Source: Leuctra nigra
Taxonomy: Eukaryota; Arthropoda; Insecta; Plecoptera; Leuctridae
Length of the DNA stretch: 64,000 nt
Direction of reading: 5' to 3'
NCBI GenBank assembly: GCA_934045905.1
Contig: OW203768.1
Span: 25,635,060 to 25,699,059 of the forward strand
The notes beneath the pieces are model-generated. The model worked only from the letters and a program-made list of their open reading frames with translations, was not told where the DNA came from and ran no database searches. The translations under genes were made by a program, and so were the position numbers. Below are positions 9,868 to 23,200 of this stretch, one piece after another. Numbering within the stretch: the first letter of the stretch is position 1; each line of letters starts with the position of its first letter.

Positions 9868-12352
9868 AAGAGTCGACGATACTTGATGAAATCCATGTTT
9901 TATGAAGCACAAAATGGCGGCCCCTACTTTTTTCTAAACGGCGTTACCGATTGTCTTCAAATTTTCACAGATTATATATAAAGAGTAGATCTGTGTCTCT
10001 ATAGCCCAAAAAATATATTTTTTGTTTAGTTTTTTTCAGGGCAGAGGTGCCAAAAGACCCATATATCGCCCATTTTAGCACATCCGCAACACGAGTAAAA
10101 ATATTTTTTTTAATTTTTTTAATTCATAGAGACACAGATTTACTCTTTATCTCTATGATGTAAAATTTTGAAGACAATCGGTCAAGCCGTTAAGAAAAAA
10201 GTAGGGGCCGCCTTTTTATGGTTTTGTCGGTTTCATCAGGCTCTCTAGTTTGAATTATTCTCAGTTACTAATGCAGATGGTATGCAACCCGCACCACACG
10301 ATGGAATTCACAAATATCACGTAGTACTAAATGTCAACAGACGTGACGGACGTGCTAATTGCTCTCGGATGTTTTCACTGTTCACTTACTCGGATCTTGA
10401 TTGCCAATGCATCATTCAATGCACAATTGATTCAAATCAATGCTTGATGCACATTTATTTTTGATTATTAATACATTATAATTAGCGAATTAATTGATTA
10501 TTTAATTAGTAATATAATGCTTTAGAGTTATATATTTTTTATGAACACACTAAAAACCTTGTTTATTTATTAACTGTTTTGTTGTAAAGCAAGGCTTTTC
10601 ATGCCCAGGCGCGGCATTTTGCACGCCGTCGAGACGCCGAGCAGATAGGTACCATTGAGTATTATAGGAGCGAACACACGGGACGAGCAAAAGACTCGCG
10701 TGTAAAACTCCCCAGGGCGAAAAACCGCGTGACAGAGCGGGAAAAAAACGCGCCGTGTGCCGTTACGCTGCAAAATCAAAATGATTTTACATCATTAGAC
10801 TATGGGTCACCTTTTTGACCAGGGTTCGACAGGTGATTCATAAAACAAAACATTTCTTGTAAGGTTCAGCACGAGTTGAAATCTACGATTTGATTTAGCC
10901 AAAGAAATTAAGTTTTGCAAAACTTGAGAACATTTTGTAAATTCAACCTCATGAAGCAAATCTGGGCATTTTTGCATGTCCATATCAACATTTTTTTATT
11001 TCTGGGGGTGATATCTGGGGGTGTCAAGATGAACAGTGGGGGGGGGGGGGGGGGTCATTGACCACCACCAAGCGCCTGTGAGTAAACTAGAACTAATGAC
11101 CAGACACTGACTGGGCCATTTTCACTTTATAATTATTTAAAATGAAAACGTGAAAATGTTCATAGCTTGTCATAGAATCAATCAAATCTAAAGTCATCGT
11201 TATCCTTGTGGTTGTCCTTGTGCACTTAGTCAGCAAACTTAGACCAATGCCGATTTAATTTTAATCTGTTAATGAGCATTGAGCGAGCACCTGATTGTCA
11301 TTGCTTCTTGTCTGATATTGCCATCAATATCATCCATACACTCTGGTTGGACAGAGAACTAATCCAGATTCATTGATGCAGTGAATGCAAATAAGCAAAT
11401 GCCTTTTTGAAAATAATAACATATTTGATTGTTAAAACACCATATTTTCGCACTCCAAAGAGTAAATTTTCATTCATAAATATTAAATATTACATTTAAA
11501 TTTACTGAACATTTTGGCGGGAAAACGTTATTCATGTCGAATTATGTCATATTTTAACCATGTCCATGGCAAAAATGGCATCACGCGATAGCCTGCCGTT
11601 TTCCCGCCAAAATAATTTGCAAAAATATGAATACCTACCAGTCTACCACATATACCGTATAACCGTATTTTGTAATAAACAGTATCATAATTTTACCAAA
11701 ACCTAATTGTCTGACAGTTATTCTCAAGAAACGTTGTTTTGGTTGATCTTAGAAATTACTGCTAAAACAATCAGCAACAATGAGCAACAATCATCAACAA
11801 TCAAACAATGCGAGCAATAAATTACATTGTTTTCATAATGTTGGTCAACTTACCTATCTTTGATTAGAACGCAAAGTCTCTCATGTATCTTACAAGGCAA
11901 CACAAAATATATACTTTAAAATTCGCAATTATTCATTAAAGAATAAAGACAATTTGATATCAATAAATTTGATCATTTAAGATCGCCAATAATAAAACTA
12001 TATAATATTTGTAATCAGCATTGAAATAAAAATCACCTAGCATATAAATAGTCGAATTAAAATATGTATTACACTCTATGAATTTATCAATAATACATTA
12101 TTTTTCTATTTCCTTCCGTGGACCATATTCTTGGAAATTTAAAAGGCAACAGTCATTCACGACTCACAAGTGGTGTTGTTTACAGAACTGGAGGCGATTT
12201 ATGACATTGTTTAGATTTCATGTCGAGCTCGACCAAGCTCGAGTGTTTGTTTGTATGCGTGACATTAGAATATTACTATTTTATATATGTTATACAGAGC
12301 AAAAGCCATTATCGTCGTTTCTAAATTTTCTGCGAGTCCTGTCGACTCTTAA
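9868..12352. repeat. Left arm of a 5.3-kb inverted repeat
   Basis: From AAGAGTCGACGATACTTGAT at 9868 to CCTGTCGACTCTTAA at about 12352 this arm matches, in reverse complement, 12721-15160. Matching landmarks, left then right: 9880-9930 with 15110-15155; 10268-10800 with 14150-14760; 11545-11600 with 13630-13730; 11710-11920 with 13140-13310; 12130-12350 with 12722-12960. Arms differ by substitutions and indels; the stretch from 10930 to 11460 matches poorly. Short ORFs inside have no recognisable product. Confidence 0.85.
9906..10215. repeat. Nested hairpin repeat in the left arm
   Basis: GGCGGCCCCTACTTTTTTCT at 9915 and its inverted partner ending at about 10215 enclose a mirrored pair of blocks (GATTGTCTTCAAATTTT and AGATCTGTGTCTCTA). 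The right arm has the equivalent at 14806-15113, so this MITE-like hairpin was present before or during formation of the large palindrome. Confidence 0.75.
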
Positions 12353-12720
12353 TGGGATTTATAATTATATTCAAGCATTTTTTAAAGTATCAATGAAATA
12401 ATGAAGGTAGTATGAAAAAAAATACAACAAAGAGGATGGAAAACACTCAGTGTAACGCGTTGATGAGCGAGCACAGACACGTGCAACATCCCCAGCACAG
12501 TACGATTTTCTTTGCAACTCTCCAAACTCTAAACACTCTAACTAGATATGAATAGCATCCCTTGTGTCGTGACTTAAATCTTCTTCCTTTTTCTAGAAAT
12601 CTCTTTTGACAAATCATGATAATTCTCTTAAAATGTAAATTAATACTTGACCGATTGGGTTGAAAATGTGTAAAATATGAGATCCTAATGTTGGTCTTGA
12701 TCATCATGTCAAATTTGAAC
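12353..12720. other. Central spacer of the large inverted repeat
   Basis: About 368 bp that do not pair with each other. On the - strand positions 12481-12441 read GTGCTCGCTCATCAACGCGT and continue like the family B Helitron 3' hairpin, but the final CTAG is not preserved. A Helitron end therefore lies in the loop of the palindrome. Confidence 0.6.
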
Positions 12721-15160
12721 TTAAGAGTCGACAGGACTCGCAGAAAATTTAGAAACGATGATAATGGCTTTTGCCGTGTATAACATATATAAAATAGTAA
12801 TATTCTCATGTCACGTATACAAACAAACAGTCGAGCTTGGTCGAGCTAGACATGAAATCTAAACAATGTCATAAATCGCCTCCAGTTCTGTAAACAACAC
12901 CACTTGTGAGTCGTGAATGACTGTTGCCTTTTAAACTTCCGAGAATATGGTCCATAAGGAGGAAAATACAAAAATAATGCATTATTGATTAATTCATCGA
13001 GTGTAATACATATTTTAATTCGACTATTTTAATATGCTAGGTGATTTTTTTTCAATGCTGCTTACAAATATATAGTTTTTATTATTTGCGATTATCAAAT
13101 TTATTGATATCAAATTATCTTTAATTACGAATTTAAAGTATAATTGTGTTGCCTTGTATGATATATGAGAGACTTTGCGTTCCAATCAAAGATAGGTAAG
13201 TTGACCAACAAAATGAAAACAATGTAATTTATTGCTCGCATGTGCTCGCAATATTGTTTGATTGTTGCTGATTGTTTTAGCAGTAATTTCTAAGATCAAC
13301 CAAACAACGGATTCGGAAGTAATGTTATGGATAAAAACTGGATAAGAAAGGAGGCCATGGGCTTTACGTACCTACAGCTTTTATCCAGAGTAAGTGTTCA
13401 CTAAATTTACTGTGTAAACGGCTAAACGCGAACATAATTTTTATAAGCTGTCGATATAATTAATTACTAATAAGCACTTTTAATAATTGATGGCTCATGC
13501 AATTCGAAGTTTTTCACTGAATTTATTAAAAATTAGATTTTAAAATAATTCAACATCTATGTTGACGAAACAAACTTTTTGCACTCAAAAATGCAAGTTT
13601 TCATACATAAGTAGGTGTGAAATTTTATTCAGTGGACATTTTGGCGGGAAAACGGTATTCCTATCGCGTGATGACATTTTACCATCCAACAATGAGGTTG
13701 CCATGGACATGCCTCTTCTTCTTACCTTTACGTTTCCCCTTATTACCGCCCATCCTTATAATACCTCAAGGACACAAAACATTCACAAAACAATCGTCAC
13801 TGTACCAGAGTAAACACAATAAAGACTGCGAATTTACATTTCTGCTGGACGACCTGACCACTCTGGAACACTGAATCTCACTAACTCTTACGCAGTGTTG
13901 TAAAATAAAATCCAAATCTGCATAAACACATTACACAATTTGTCTAAATTGGGTTCATTCTTGCTACTCGAGAGAAATAGAATTCCGATGACTCTGGTCT
14001 CTTGAGTTGAAAATAAATTAATTTCTTTATCTGTAACAAATCGTCGATTTCAACTCGTGCCGAACCTTACTAAAAATGTTTTGATGTATGTACTTTTTAT
14101 GCATCACCTGTCGACCCCTGGTCAAAAAGGTGACATGATGTAAAATCATTTTGATTTTGCAGCGTAAGGCTGCAATCACACGGGGCGATTTTTCTTGCTC
14201 TGTCGCGCGGTTTTTCCCCCTGTGGAGTTTTACACGCTCGCGGGACGATCAAAAGACGCGCGCATCTTTTGCTCGGCCCGTGTGTTCGCTCCCATAAGAC
14301 TCAATGGTACCTACTTAGACTAAATAACTGCGGTACATATCTGCTCGGCGTCTCGACGGCGTGCAAAATGCCGCGTCTGGGCATGAAAAGTCTTTTACTT
14401 GCGCTTTAAACAAAACAGTGAATAGATAAGCAAGGTTTTGAGTGTGTACATAAAAAATATATTACTCCAAAGCCTTACAATACTAATTAAATAATCAATT
14501 AATTCGTTAATTATAATGTATTAATAATTAAAAATTAATGTGCATCTAAGCATTGATTTGAATCAATTGAGCATTGAATGATGCATGACAATCAAGATCC
14601 AAGTCAGTGAATAGTGAAAACATCTGGGAGCAATTAGCACGTCCGTCACGTCTCATTTCTCGCAGTCGAAATTGTTGATATTTAGTATAGTACGTGATAT
14701 TTACGAAATTCCATCGTGTGATGCGGGTTACATACCCATCTGCATTAGAAACTCAGAATAATTCAAATAATGAAACCTTGAGAGCCTGATGAAACCCACA
14801 AAAGCATAAAAAGGCGGCCCCTACTTTTTTCTTCATGGCTTGACCGATTGTCTCCAAATTTTTACAGCACAGAGATAAAGAGTAAATCTGTGCCTCTAGT
14901 GCTCCAAAAAAATTTAAAAAAAATGTTTTTACTCGTGTTGAGGAGGTGCCAATATGAGCATTATACGGGTCCTTTTGGCACCTCTGCCCTGAAAATACTA
15001 AACAAAAAATAACACTTTTGGCGCACTAGAGGCACAGATTTATTATTTATCTATAATCTGTGAAATTTTGAAGACAATCGGTAAAGCCGTTTAGAAAAAA
15101 GTAGGGGCCGCCTTTTTGTGCTTCATGAAACATGGATTTCATCAAGTATCGTAGACTCTT
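12721..15160. repeat. Right arm of the 5.3-kb inverted repeat
   Basis: Reverse complement of 9868-12352, beginning TTAAGAGTCGACAGGACTCG and ending AGTATCGTAGACTCTT. Each arm starts and ends with a form of AAGAGTCGAC, so the arm may itself be a transposon with short terminal inverted repeats present twice in opposite orientation. Confidence 0.85.
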
Positions 15161-15840
15161 AAATCTGAACATAAATGATACAACAATTGAACATTTTGAT
15201 TTTCGACCAATCAGAAGATCTTAAACTTAAACCAATTACAGGATTTGGCTGAAACTTTGTAATTTTTGAGACAATGTAGGTCGCAATGACCTGTCAAAAT
15301 TTCAAATTGATAGAACCTACAAATCGGAAGATTAAAAAAAAATGAACCAATAGAAAATGTAAGCGTTCTATTATGTTTTGTTGTCATAATTAAATATTAA
15401 ATTTAAATATCAAACATTTAGAAATCAGCATAATATTTATGTTTCTTATCAAGAATGTGTAAAACAATGTGTGAAAGAATATGTTGAAAACTTTGTAACC
15501 AAGACTAAATGATAAATAAGTTGTGATTGTCTTTTTCACAGTTAAAAAATATTTGAACTTATTAAAATTCTATCTAACTATCAACCAATAAATACAAATT
15601 ATTACCACATTAAAGTCATATACATTTTGTGTTTCATCCATACTTGCATCAATGAATATTAAACGCATTAGTTGTGAAGTAATTTGAGATCAAAAACATC
15701 AACCTCGATAATAATGAGATGGTAATTATTGAGACCGGGTACGGATGTATTAATTGCATGAAAGAGAGTGGAAGGAAAGGAGAGTAGAAAAGTGTTTGGA
15801 GAGATAACGAAAGTATAGAGAGACAGTTTCCTTTCATTCA
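15161..15840. other. AT-rich DNA, no gene seen
   Basis: No repeat termini and no coding signal. A weak continuation of the palindrome may extend to about 15210 (AACATTTTGATTTTC against AATCAAAATGT near 9770). Confidence 0.4.
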
Positions 15841-15844
15841 TTTT

Positions 15845-16276
15845 ATTATTAGGTACCTCTTGCAAATAGCTTACACAGGTGGCAAGAACACTTAATCTAA
15901 CAAAAAACAAACAAAAACTATACAATTACAAACAAGAAATCATTAAAAAATATCAAGGAATTATAACAATGTGTACTATCTAATCTTCCTCAGCCGTTCG
16001 CAACATGTATCTAAATCTCTTCATGGTACAGTCCGTCTCAAATCCAACCTCTACCACTCTTCTATTCAGCAAATTCCAATCTCTCGTCGTTCTCTGCATA
16101 AATCCATTCCTTCCAACATCTGTCCTCGCAATCCATTCTTCCAACTGTCTCCCATGCCTTTTCCTCCCGCTTCTTTCCTTTCTAACCAATTTACTTCCTA
16201 GCTCTTGCCATCCACCAATACTTTTCACCATCCAAAGTAGATTACACAATCTTGTTGTTTTCCGTCTGTCCTCCAA
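15845..16276 (-). pseudogene. LINE reverse transcriptase ORF, C-terminal fragment
   Basis: On the - strand 16276-15980 encodes a basic peptide with RTDVGRNGFMQRTTRDWNLL and RRVVEVGFETD, the pattern found at the extreme C-terminus of many arthropod LINE polyproteins (basic stretch, then R-x-WN-x-LP-like motif). It ends in a stop, followed by about 130 bp of 3' sequence and an AATAAAATGAATGAA-like tail. Only the last roughly 100 codons survive, a typical 5'-truncated insertion. Clade not determinable. Confidence 0.6.
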
Positions 16277-16280
16277 TCGA

Positions 16281-17174
16281 TCCTAATTTAAATCTTTCAT
16301 GAGTTCCGATGGGCTAGGGTCGAACGTCGTATAGAGCTTGTCGATCGCAAGTTCATACATAGATAAAAAGTCAATGCAGATATAATACGAGATTGATGTA
16401 TTGAAAAACCGAATCGTATTAAATACAGAATAGTCTTGATTTGTGATTTTCTTCGGATTATTTTATGTAGACTATGGCTAGTGTTGGGAATTTCATGCAC
16501 TTTTTGTGTGAATGCACAAAAAATGTTTTTAATGTTCGTAATTCGATTAATTTTCACCCATGTAGAAAATTCAATTCAATTCATGTTGCAAAAGTCATGT
16601 ATTTTAGCGACTTTCTGGAATTGTAAAGGATGGTTGGTCGGACAAAATTGCAAGTTTCAAATTTAAACGCGTATAATTTTTTATTTTTACTCAACTTTAC
16701 GTTTAAGGGTTCCCCTGTAGTGATCCATGGTATCATTAGGCTACACCTCAAACGTATAAGGTTTAGCCAAAAATAAAACATTTTTACAGATTTTTTAATA
16801 GGTAAGTGACATTATTTCATTTGAACATTTTCACGTCCCAACACTAAGGGTGAATTCCACAATGGAGCGAGTTGGGCGTGTGACGTCACCATAGGATTTA
16901 CGGGTTAAATCAAACTTGCCGCGTCAACAAACGAGCTGAAACCTGTGCTCATAATGCAAAAAACTCAAGAGGTCGAGCTTTCTGATTCAACATGGATGCC
17001 TGTATTTTCATTCATTCGACTAGATTCGGCTCAAGGTCACGCCCAGGTGATAACGTCACAATGTTAAAAGGATAGGGAAACTGGGCGTTTGGATCATAAT
17101 ACGGTATGCAGCCTAATTATGGCTTTATGGTTCTTAAAGTTTATCTGGCATCTAAGGTTGAGGAGATAGAAATC
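16281..17174. other. Region downstream of the odorant receptor gene
   Basis: No coding signal recognised. The DNA around 16855-17060 has a more balanced composition and two TGACGTCA-like sites but no ORF. It contains the polyadenylation region of the receptor gene on the - strand, but I did not find an unambiguous signal. Confidence 0.35.
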
Positions 17175-17255
17175 TTATTTCAAGCCGTCTTTGATCTTCG
17201 TTCCATAATACATCCTGGTGAGGAACATGTTGAGATAGTAGGCTGCGCGACAGAC
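17175..17255 (-). CDS. Odorant receptor exon 8 (last)
   Basis: Encodes VCRAAYYLNMFLTRMYYGTK and six more residues, then TAA at 17175-17177. The acceptor is CAGCGCAG at 17256-17263. The pattern AAYYLNMFL fits the last helix of the family, but the segment is shorter than usual and lacks the typical final YS-x-x-x-LL. Confidence 0.5.
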   Translation of the reverse strand, partial: VCRAAYYLNMFLTRMYYGTKIKDGLK

Positions 17256-20200
17256 CTGCGCTGAGATACATTATTACTCCATGTTGCATACAGGAAGCAA
17301 GACAAGCACTCAGACACTCACTGTCTTGGCAGCTTTCCTTGACAGCGGTATACCAGCAGCTCGGATGTACAGAGCTTGCTGTGACCTTGACATGATGATA
17401 CGCAGCGAGCTTTTGAAAGCTGCAGATGTGTCCAGCCAATCACAGGCGCAGGCTGCCTCGTGCACGCGCACGCTCTGTAATGTAATAAATTATTATCTTA
17501 GAGAAAACGTACTGAACTATTGTGTTATTAGAATAACACAAATGATAGGTAAGTTCACTTCTCAACTGGTGGCGTTACGGTATACGCTCTAATAGGTTTT
17601 TGTGATGTTTAGGTCCATCTTCAGGTGAAGACTGAAGACTCACCTGAAGATGGCAGCTCCAACACTTTCGAAATGAACGGCCCTGATATTCACAATTCGG
17701 ATGCGGACGGACAACCGGAACGGAGAAAAAGTCTAGAGCGTATACCGTAAAGCCACCAGTTGAAAATTACGATAGCTCTCAGACCCTCAGTCAACTCAAC
17801 ACTTCGTCAATCTAACAGAAGACAGTCGAATATTTCAATAGGCCTATGTTACACATGTTACAAATTTACCTAATTGCAAGCTTGTAGCCCACACGATACC
17901 TACCTCTGCTGTTACCTTGTCTGCCAGCCAGCTGAAGACAACTATCTCCACCAGGCCGCCGAGGAAAGCGCCCAACGCGAAGACAAAAGCCTGATTGATG
18001 TTCGCCGACTGAAACAAACATTCAACAGCGTTTATAAAACATTCCATGTAACAGTATTGTGTGACCACGTTTGACCTTGAAAACTTTCTGAATCGTTTTT
18101 TTATGAATATCTTTTACGATGTAATTTTACATAAAATAAAGCTAAGTACCGGTTTTCAGAACTGTGAAAATATTTTCATTGTTTGGAATGGGGTATAAGT
18201 TTTACTTTGTTGTCCTACCATATACATGTCCTACAGACGTTTAAAGCCTGAAAATTAGTATAAATATGTCACTAAACGTCTTTAGGACAAAATAATACTA
18301 ATAATTAACCCATTCCAAACTATGAAATTACTTCAATGAACAGTTCTAAAGACCGGTACATAGCGGTACAATGCGATATGTGATGGAGCAACTTCTGGAA
18401 AGATGGCAACTGTCAGTCGACAAATTCAGTTATGTGTTTTGACAGTTCGTGATCCCAGGTGTAGTGAAAAAGGAGGAAATAATGGGGAATAGGTGAATGT
18501 TGAGATTATATTTTGTTTACATACAGAATATCCAAAGAGCAATTTGAAATTTTATTATAATTTTTTTTTATTCATATATTTCCCATAATTAATTTATTAG
18601 TTTTCGACATTTCACTCGCTCTGCAAAAACAAGCTGTACGTCACATGCCATGTTCCCTGTGTCGCGACCAACTTAACTTCAGCCAATGAAATTCGTCATA
18701 AGAGTTGCACTCGAATAGGGAAAGTAATGTCGCTTACGGGATGCATAGCCCGAATCCCGAATCGGCCCGAATCGGCGTGTGACGTCAAATTGTGTTTCAT
18801 GGACAGCTACAATCTACCAAACTTTGTAAATTCATTCATTGAAAACTATTCATCACACAACAAAAATATGCCACAACTGTCTTCAACAACATTTTAACTT
18901 TCATTAAATATTTATTATTCTAAAATCTAAACTTTACTTAACTTCCCTATTGAAATTGAAATTTGGTTTAAAAAATCATTTTTTAGCCACAAAAAACAAC
19001 TAAAGCAAATGTTTATATTTATACACATGTGCCCCCGTCATCCGCCATTAACCTTGTACCACAATAGCCACAAGAGTGCAGTCGTGTATTCGAGTCGTGT
19101 TTTCTCGAATACAGCTATATTTACAGTCTGGACAGCGAGAGTCTGAACTCTCACTAGAATGCGCTGATACGCAGTTTTTCTGCTAGGCCGAGAAATACTT
19201 CATTGCGCGCTCACCTTGCAATCTAGTGGAGCGGTCGCTCCACTCAGCCAAGTCGTACCGTACACTCACAGTCACTCAACATACCGTAAATGCCTATATA
19301 AACTGAGGAGCAGACCAACTACTTTTACTGTAAGCAACAACATAGCATTTTCGGCCAACTGGATCTCAACAATGGAAAATCTCTCATTGTTGTGAAATGT
19401 CTTAATTTTGAGCTATGGCCCACCTAACAACATATACATCACGCGACAACAACCAGTCATGCCGTTTACGACCTAGAGGGCAGTGAAAATCGTGAAATTA
19501 CACCGCTTTCATCTGCTTCTTCTTCTTCTTCTTCTTCTTCTTCTTCTTCATATGATTCCCGAAAAAGTTGCTATCACCGCCACAGCCTAAACGGCTGAAC
19601 CGATCAACCTGAAATTTTTACCACATATGCACTTTTGGCGTTTGATGATACCTTGCCTCTTATAAATTTTTTGTGCCGCCATTTTTAAACCGGAAGTGAC
19701 GTCATATATAAAAAACGGCTGGACCGATTAGAACGAAATTAGCGCCATTCGATTTAGATGGTCATCTATATGAAGTATGATACTAAAAAACATTATTTTC
19801 TTATTTTCTAAACCGGAAGTGACGTCATAAATTCACAATATTTAGCTTATTTCATCAAATTATACTTTAAATACACATATAATTAGCTTACATTGTAACA
19901 TAGACAATACAAAATAATTATAATTTCAATACAGTGTTCTCGGTCGCCATTCCTGAAACCGGAAGTGACGTCATATATCGAAAACACCTGTACCGATTGC
20001 CACTGAACTAGCTCCTGTCTATGCATTCTGCAATCTTTTTAAAAAATCAATTGGGATAAATGAATATACAAATAAACGGTACCGGAAATGGCGGCAGGAA
20101 CCACTAAATGAAACCGGAAGTGACGTCATATATTGAAAACGGCATGACCGATTTGACGGAAATTAGCGCTAAAGAATTCAGAAGGTCATTCATGAAGTAT

Positions 20201-23200
20201 CAACTAGATAGAACTAGATTGTTTTCTTATTACCTATACCGGAAATGACGTCATAAATATGCTAAATGACGCCATTAATATGCTAAATGACACTAAATTC
20301 CCCAATCTATACTTTTAAATAGATATTTAGAAACATACATTGTGAATAATTATAAATTCAAGATTGCGGTGTACTCGGCCGCCATTTGCAAAAACCGGAA
20401 GTGACGTCATATATCGAAAACGGCTGTATCGATTGTAACCAAATTTTGGAATTGTGTAGGACTAATAATTATGAATTCAAGACGACATTATTTTTGGCCG
20501 CCATTGTTTAAACCGGAAGTGACGTCATATATCAAAAACGGATGTACCGATTGCAACTAAATTATGTAATTATGTAGGACTTATATTTTTGAATAAAAGA
20601 CGACATTATTTTCGACCGCCATTGTTAAAACCGGAAGTGACGTCATATATCGAAAACGGCTGTACCGATTGCAACTAAATTATGTAATTATGTAGGACTT
20701 ATATTTTTGAATTAAAGACGACATTATTTTCGACCGCCATTGTTAAAACCGAAAGTGACGTCATATGTCGAAAACGGCTGTACCGATTGCAACTAAATTA
20801 TCTAATTATGTTGGACTTATAATTATGAATTCAAGACAACATTATTTCTGGCCGCCATATTTAAAACAGGAAGTGACGTCATTTATAGAAAACAGATGTA
20901 CCGATTGCAACTAAATTATGTAATTATATAGCCCTTATATTTATGGATTCAAGATGGCATTATTTTCGGCCGCTATTTCAAAACCGGAAGTGACGTCATA
21001 TATCGAAAACAACTGCCGAGATTGCAGCTTAATTATGCAATTATGTTGCACTTTTATGAATTCAAGGCGGCAGTATTATTGAGCGCCATTTTTTAAACTG
21101 GAAGTGAAGTCAGATATCGAAAACGTCTGGACAGATTGTAACGAAACTTAGACTATTCTTCTTGGATAATCATTTTAAGCTTGTACCAAATGCAACTTTT
21201 CTTACTAACCAAATCGGTTGAGGCGTATTTTTTTAAAGAAATTAGTCCTTGGTAGGACATGTGCTACAAGCTGTATGAATAAACTAACAAAAGAAGTGAT
21301 ATCCCAGAAAAAAACACTCCGTGTAAAAAAGGCAGCCAAGTCTCTTTACTTTAAAAAAATTCAACACCGAAAAGGAGTGATATCAAAAAAGAAGCCAAGT
21401 CAATGACATTTCCAAATATTTAATCGTATCTTTGAAATAAAAGTATAAACACCGAGAAATACTTTACAAAAGGACTTGGCGCATCGTTTTTTTAAAGACA
21501 TTTTTCTATTCATAAGCATATGCCATTTATATACAACCGTCATTTAGAATTTTTAGAATAATAGGGACACATCTTTCAATTACATATTATACATACCTAC
21601 TGTAAAATATTTTCTATTTGAATATTATACGCTATGAAACTTGTTGCCTATGTTTTCTATAAATACACAATAGTTATCTTCGTAATATTGTTTCGTGGTC
21701 AACATAATTAAGTCTCATGCGTTATACCTTCGCATCATGAAATACATTTCTATTAATCCGCATTTTATAACAATACATTTCACAAAGTACACAGAGACGG
21801 CACATGGAATTTCTTTAAATTTTTTAACTTTATACACTTGACACTTTAAAAACATATAATAGTGTTCCATAGATAGTTAGTAATTATTTTACAACGTTTC
21901 ATGATTTCCCTCAATCAAGATCAAATTATGAAAACATACCCTTCTAATATCACCATATTAACAGTGCTATAAAAATATAAATGAGCCCACTTCCAATTGT
22001 TATTTAATTCTTCCACCCTTACATTACTTATCTATTACAACATGAAATCTTTCTTCTACCGCCATTGACAAAACTATAAAATAGCCATTACTAAAAGTAG
22101 CTTGATTCATAGATACTGGCTCTAAAAAAAAGAGGAAAATGTACCTAATTGTAAATTTCTTTCCACTTATAGGATAGAATGATGTCTTTAAAAAAACGAT
22201 GCGCCAAGTCCTTTTGTAAAGTATTTCTCGGTGTTTATACTTTTATTTCAAAGATACGATTAAATATTTGGAAATGTCATTGACTTGGCTTCTTTTTTGA
22301 TATCACTCCTTTTCGGTGTTGAATTTTTTTAAAGTAAAGAGACTTGGCTGCCTTTTTTACACGGAGTGTTTTTTTCTGGGATTACGTCTTTCTCGGCCTA
22401 CTTTCTCGACTTACTCTGCTAGGCCGAGAAATACTTCATTGCGCGCTCACCTTGCAATTACGTCTTTCTCGGCCTAACAGAGTAAGTGACGGTGGCTCCA
22501 TCTGGTGAGAGTTCAAACATAGAAAAATCGAACTGTAGATAAAGAAGAACAGAGTTGTGAAGAAAACAAAGTGCAAGATGAACAGAAACTCGCGTACCAG
22601 ACTGGCGATGTACAACCAACAAACTCCCAGGAATACGTTGAACAACGCTTGATTGGTGAGAAGATGTTTAAATATCAGATTCACTTCACCAGTTTGTCTG
22701 AAAAATAAAAAGATATTTGTCCGTCCAAGGTGATACGAGAGTTAATATTTGGTCCTCTATTGTACTAATTGAGCAATTTCACCTGATCAAGGTCTGATGA
22801 TGAATGACGCAACAATGTAAACATTCTTCCATCTTCTTGTTGAACTCAGCTTGAAACTCGCTGCTAACAGCTTTGCTGTCTTCTTCTTCTTCGTCTCTTG
22901 TTTCCATCATGTTATTATCACTTGTTGCTTCATTTCCACCTGAACCTTGCACTGCCTCCTTGTAGTCCATGGCTGACTCTTCTACGCCAACGGCTGTCAC
23001 TTCTCCCAGAATATGTTGTACCAGAGCAGTTCTCTCGGCTCGTTTTGTTTCATTTAACTTCTTTGAGCTTCTATTATTAAACCGTGTAGATGTATTGTTG
23101 CTGGACTCTATCTTTTTCATCTTACTTAAGACGATGTCATGAATATGTTCTAACTTGTAACTGAAAAGGAAAGTTAATTGGGTGAAAATATATACCAATT

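Noticed and set aside
15668..15925. 85-codon ORF upstream of the LINE fragment
   Set aside because: Lies in the 3' untranslated part of the LINE fragment and shows no coding pattern.
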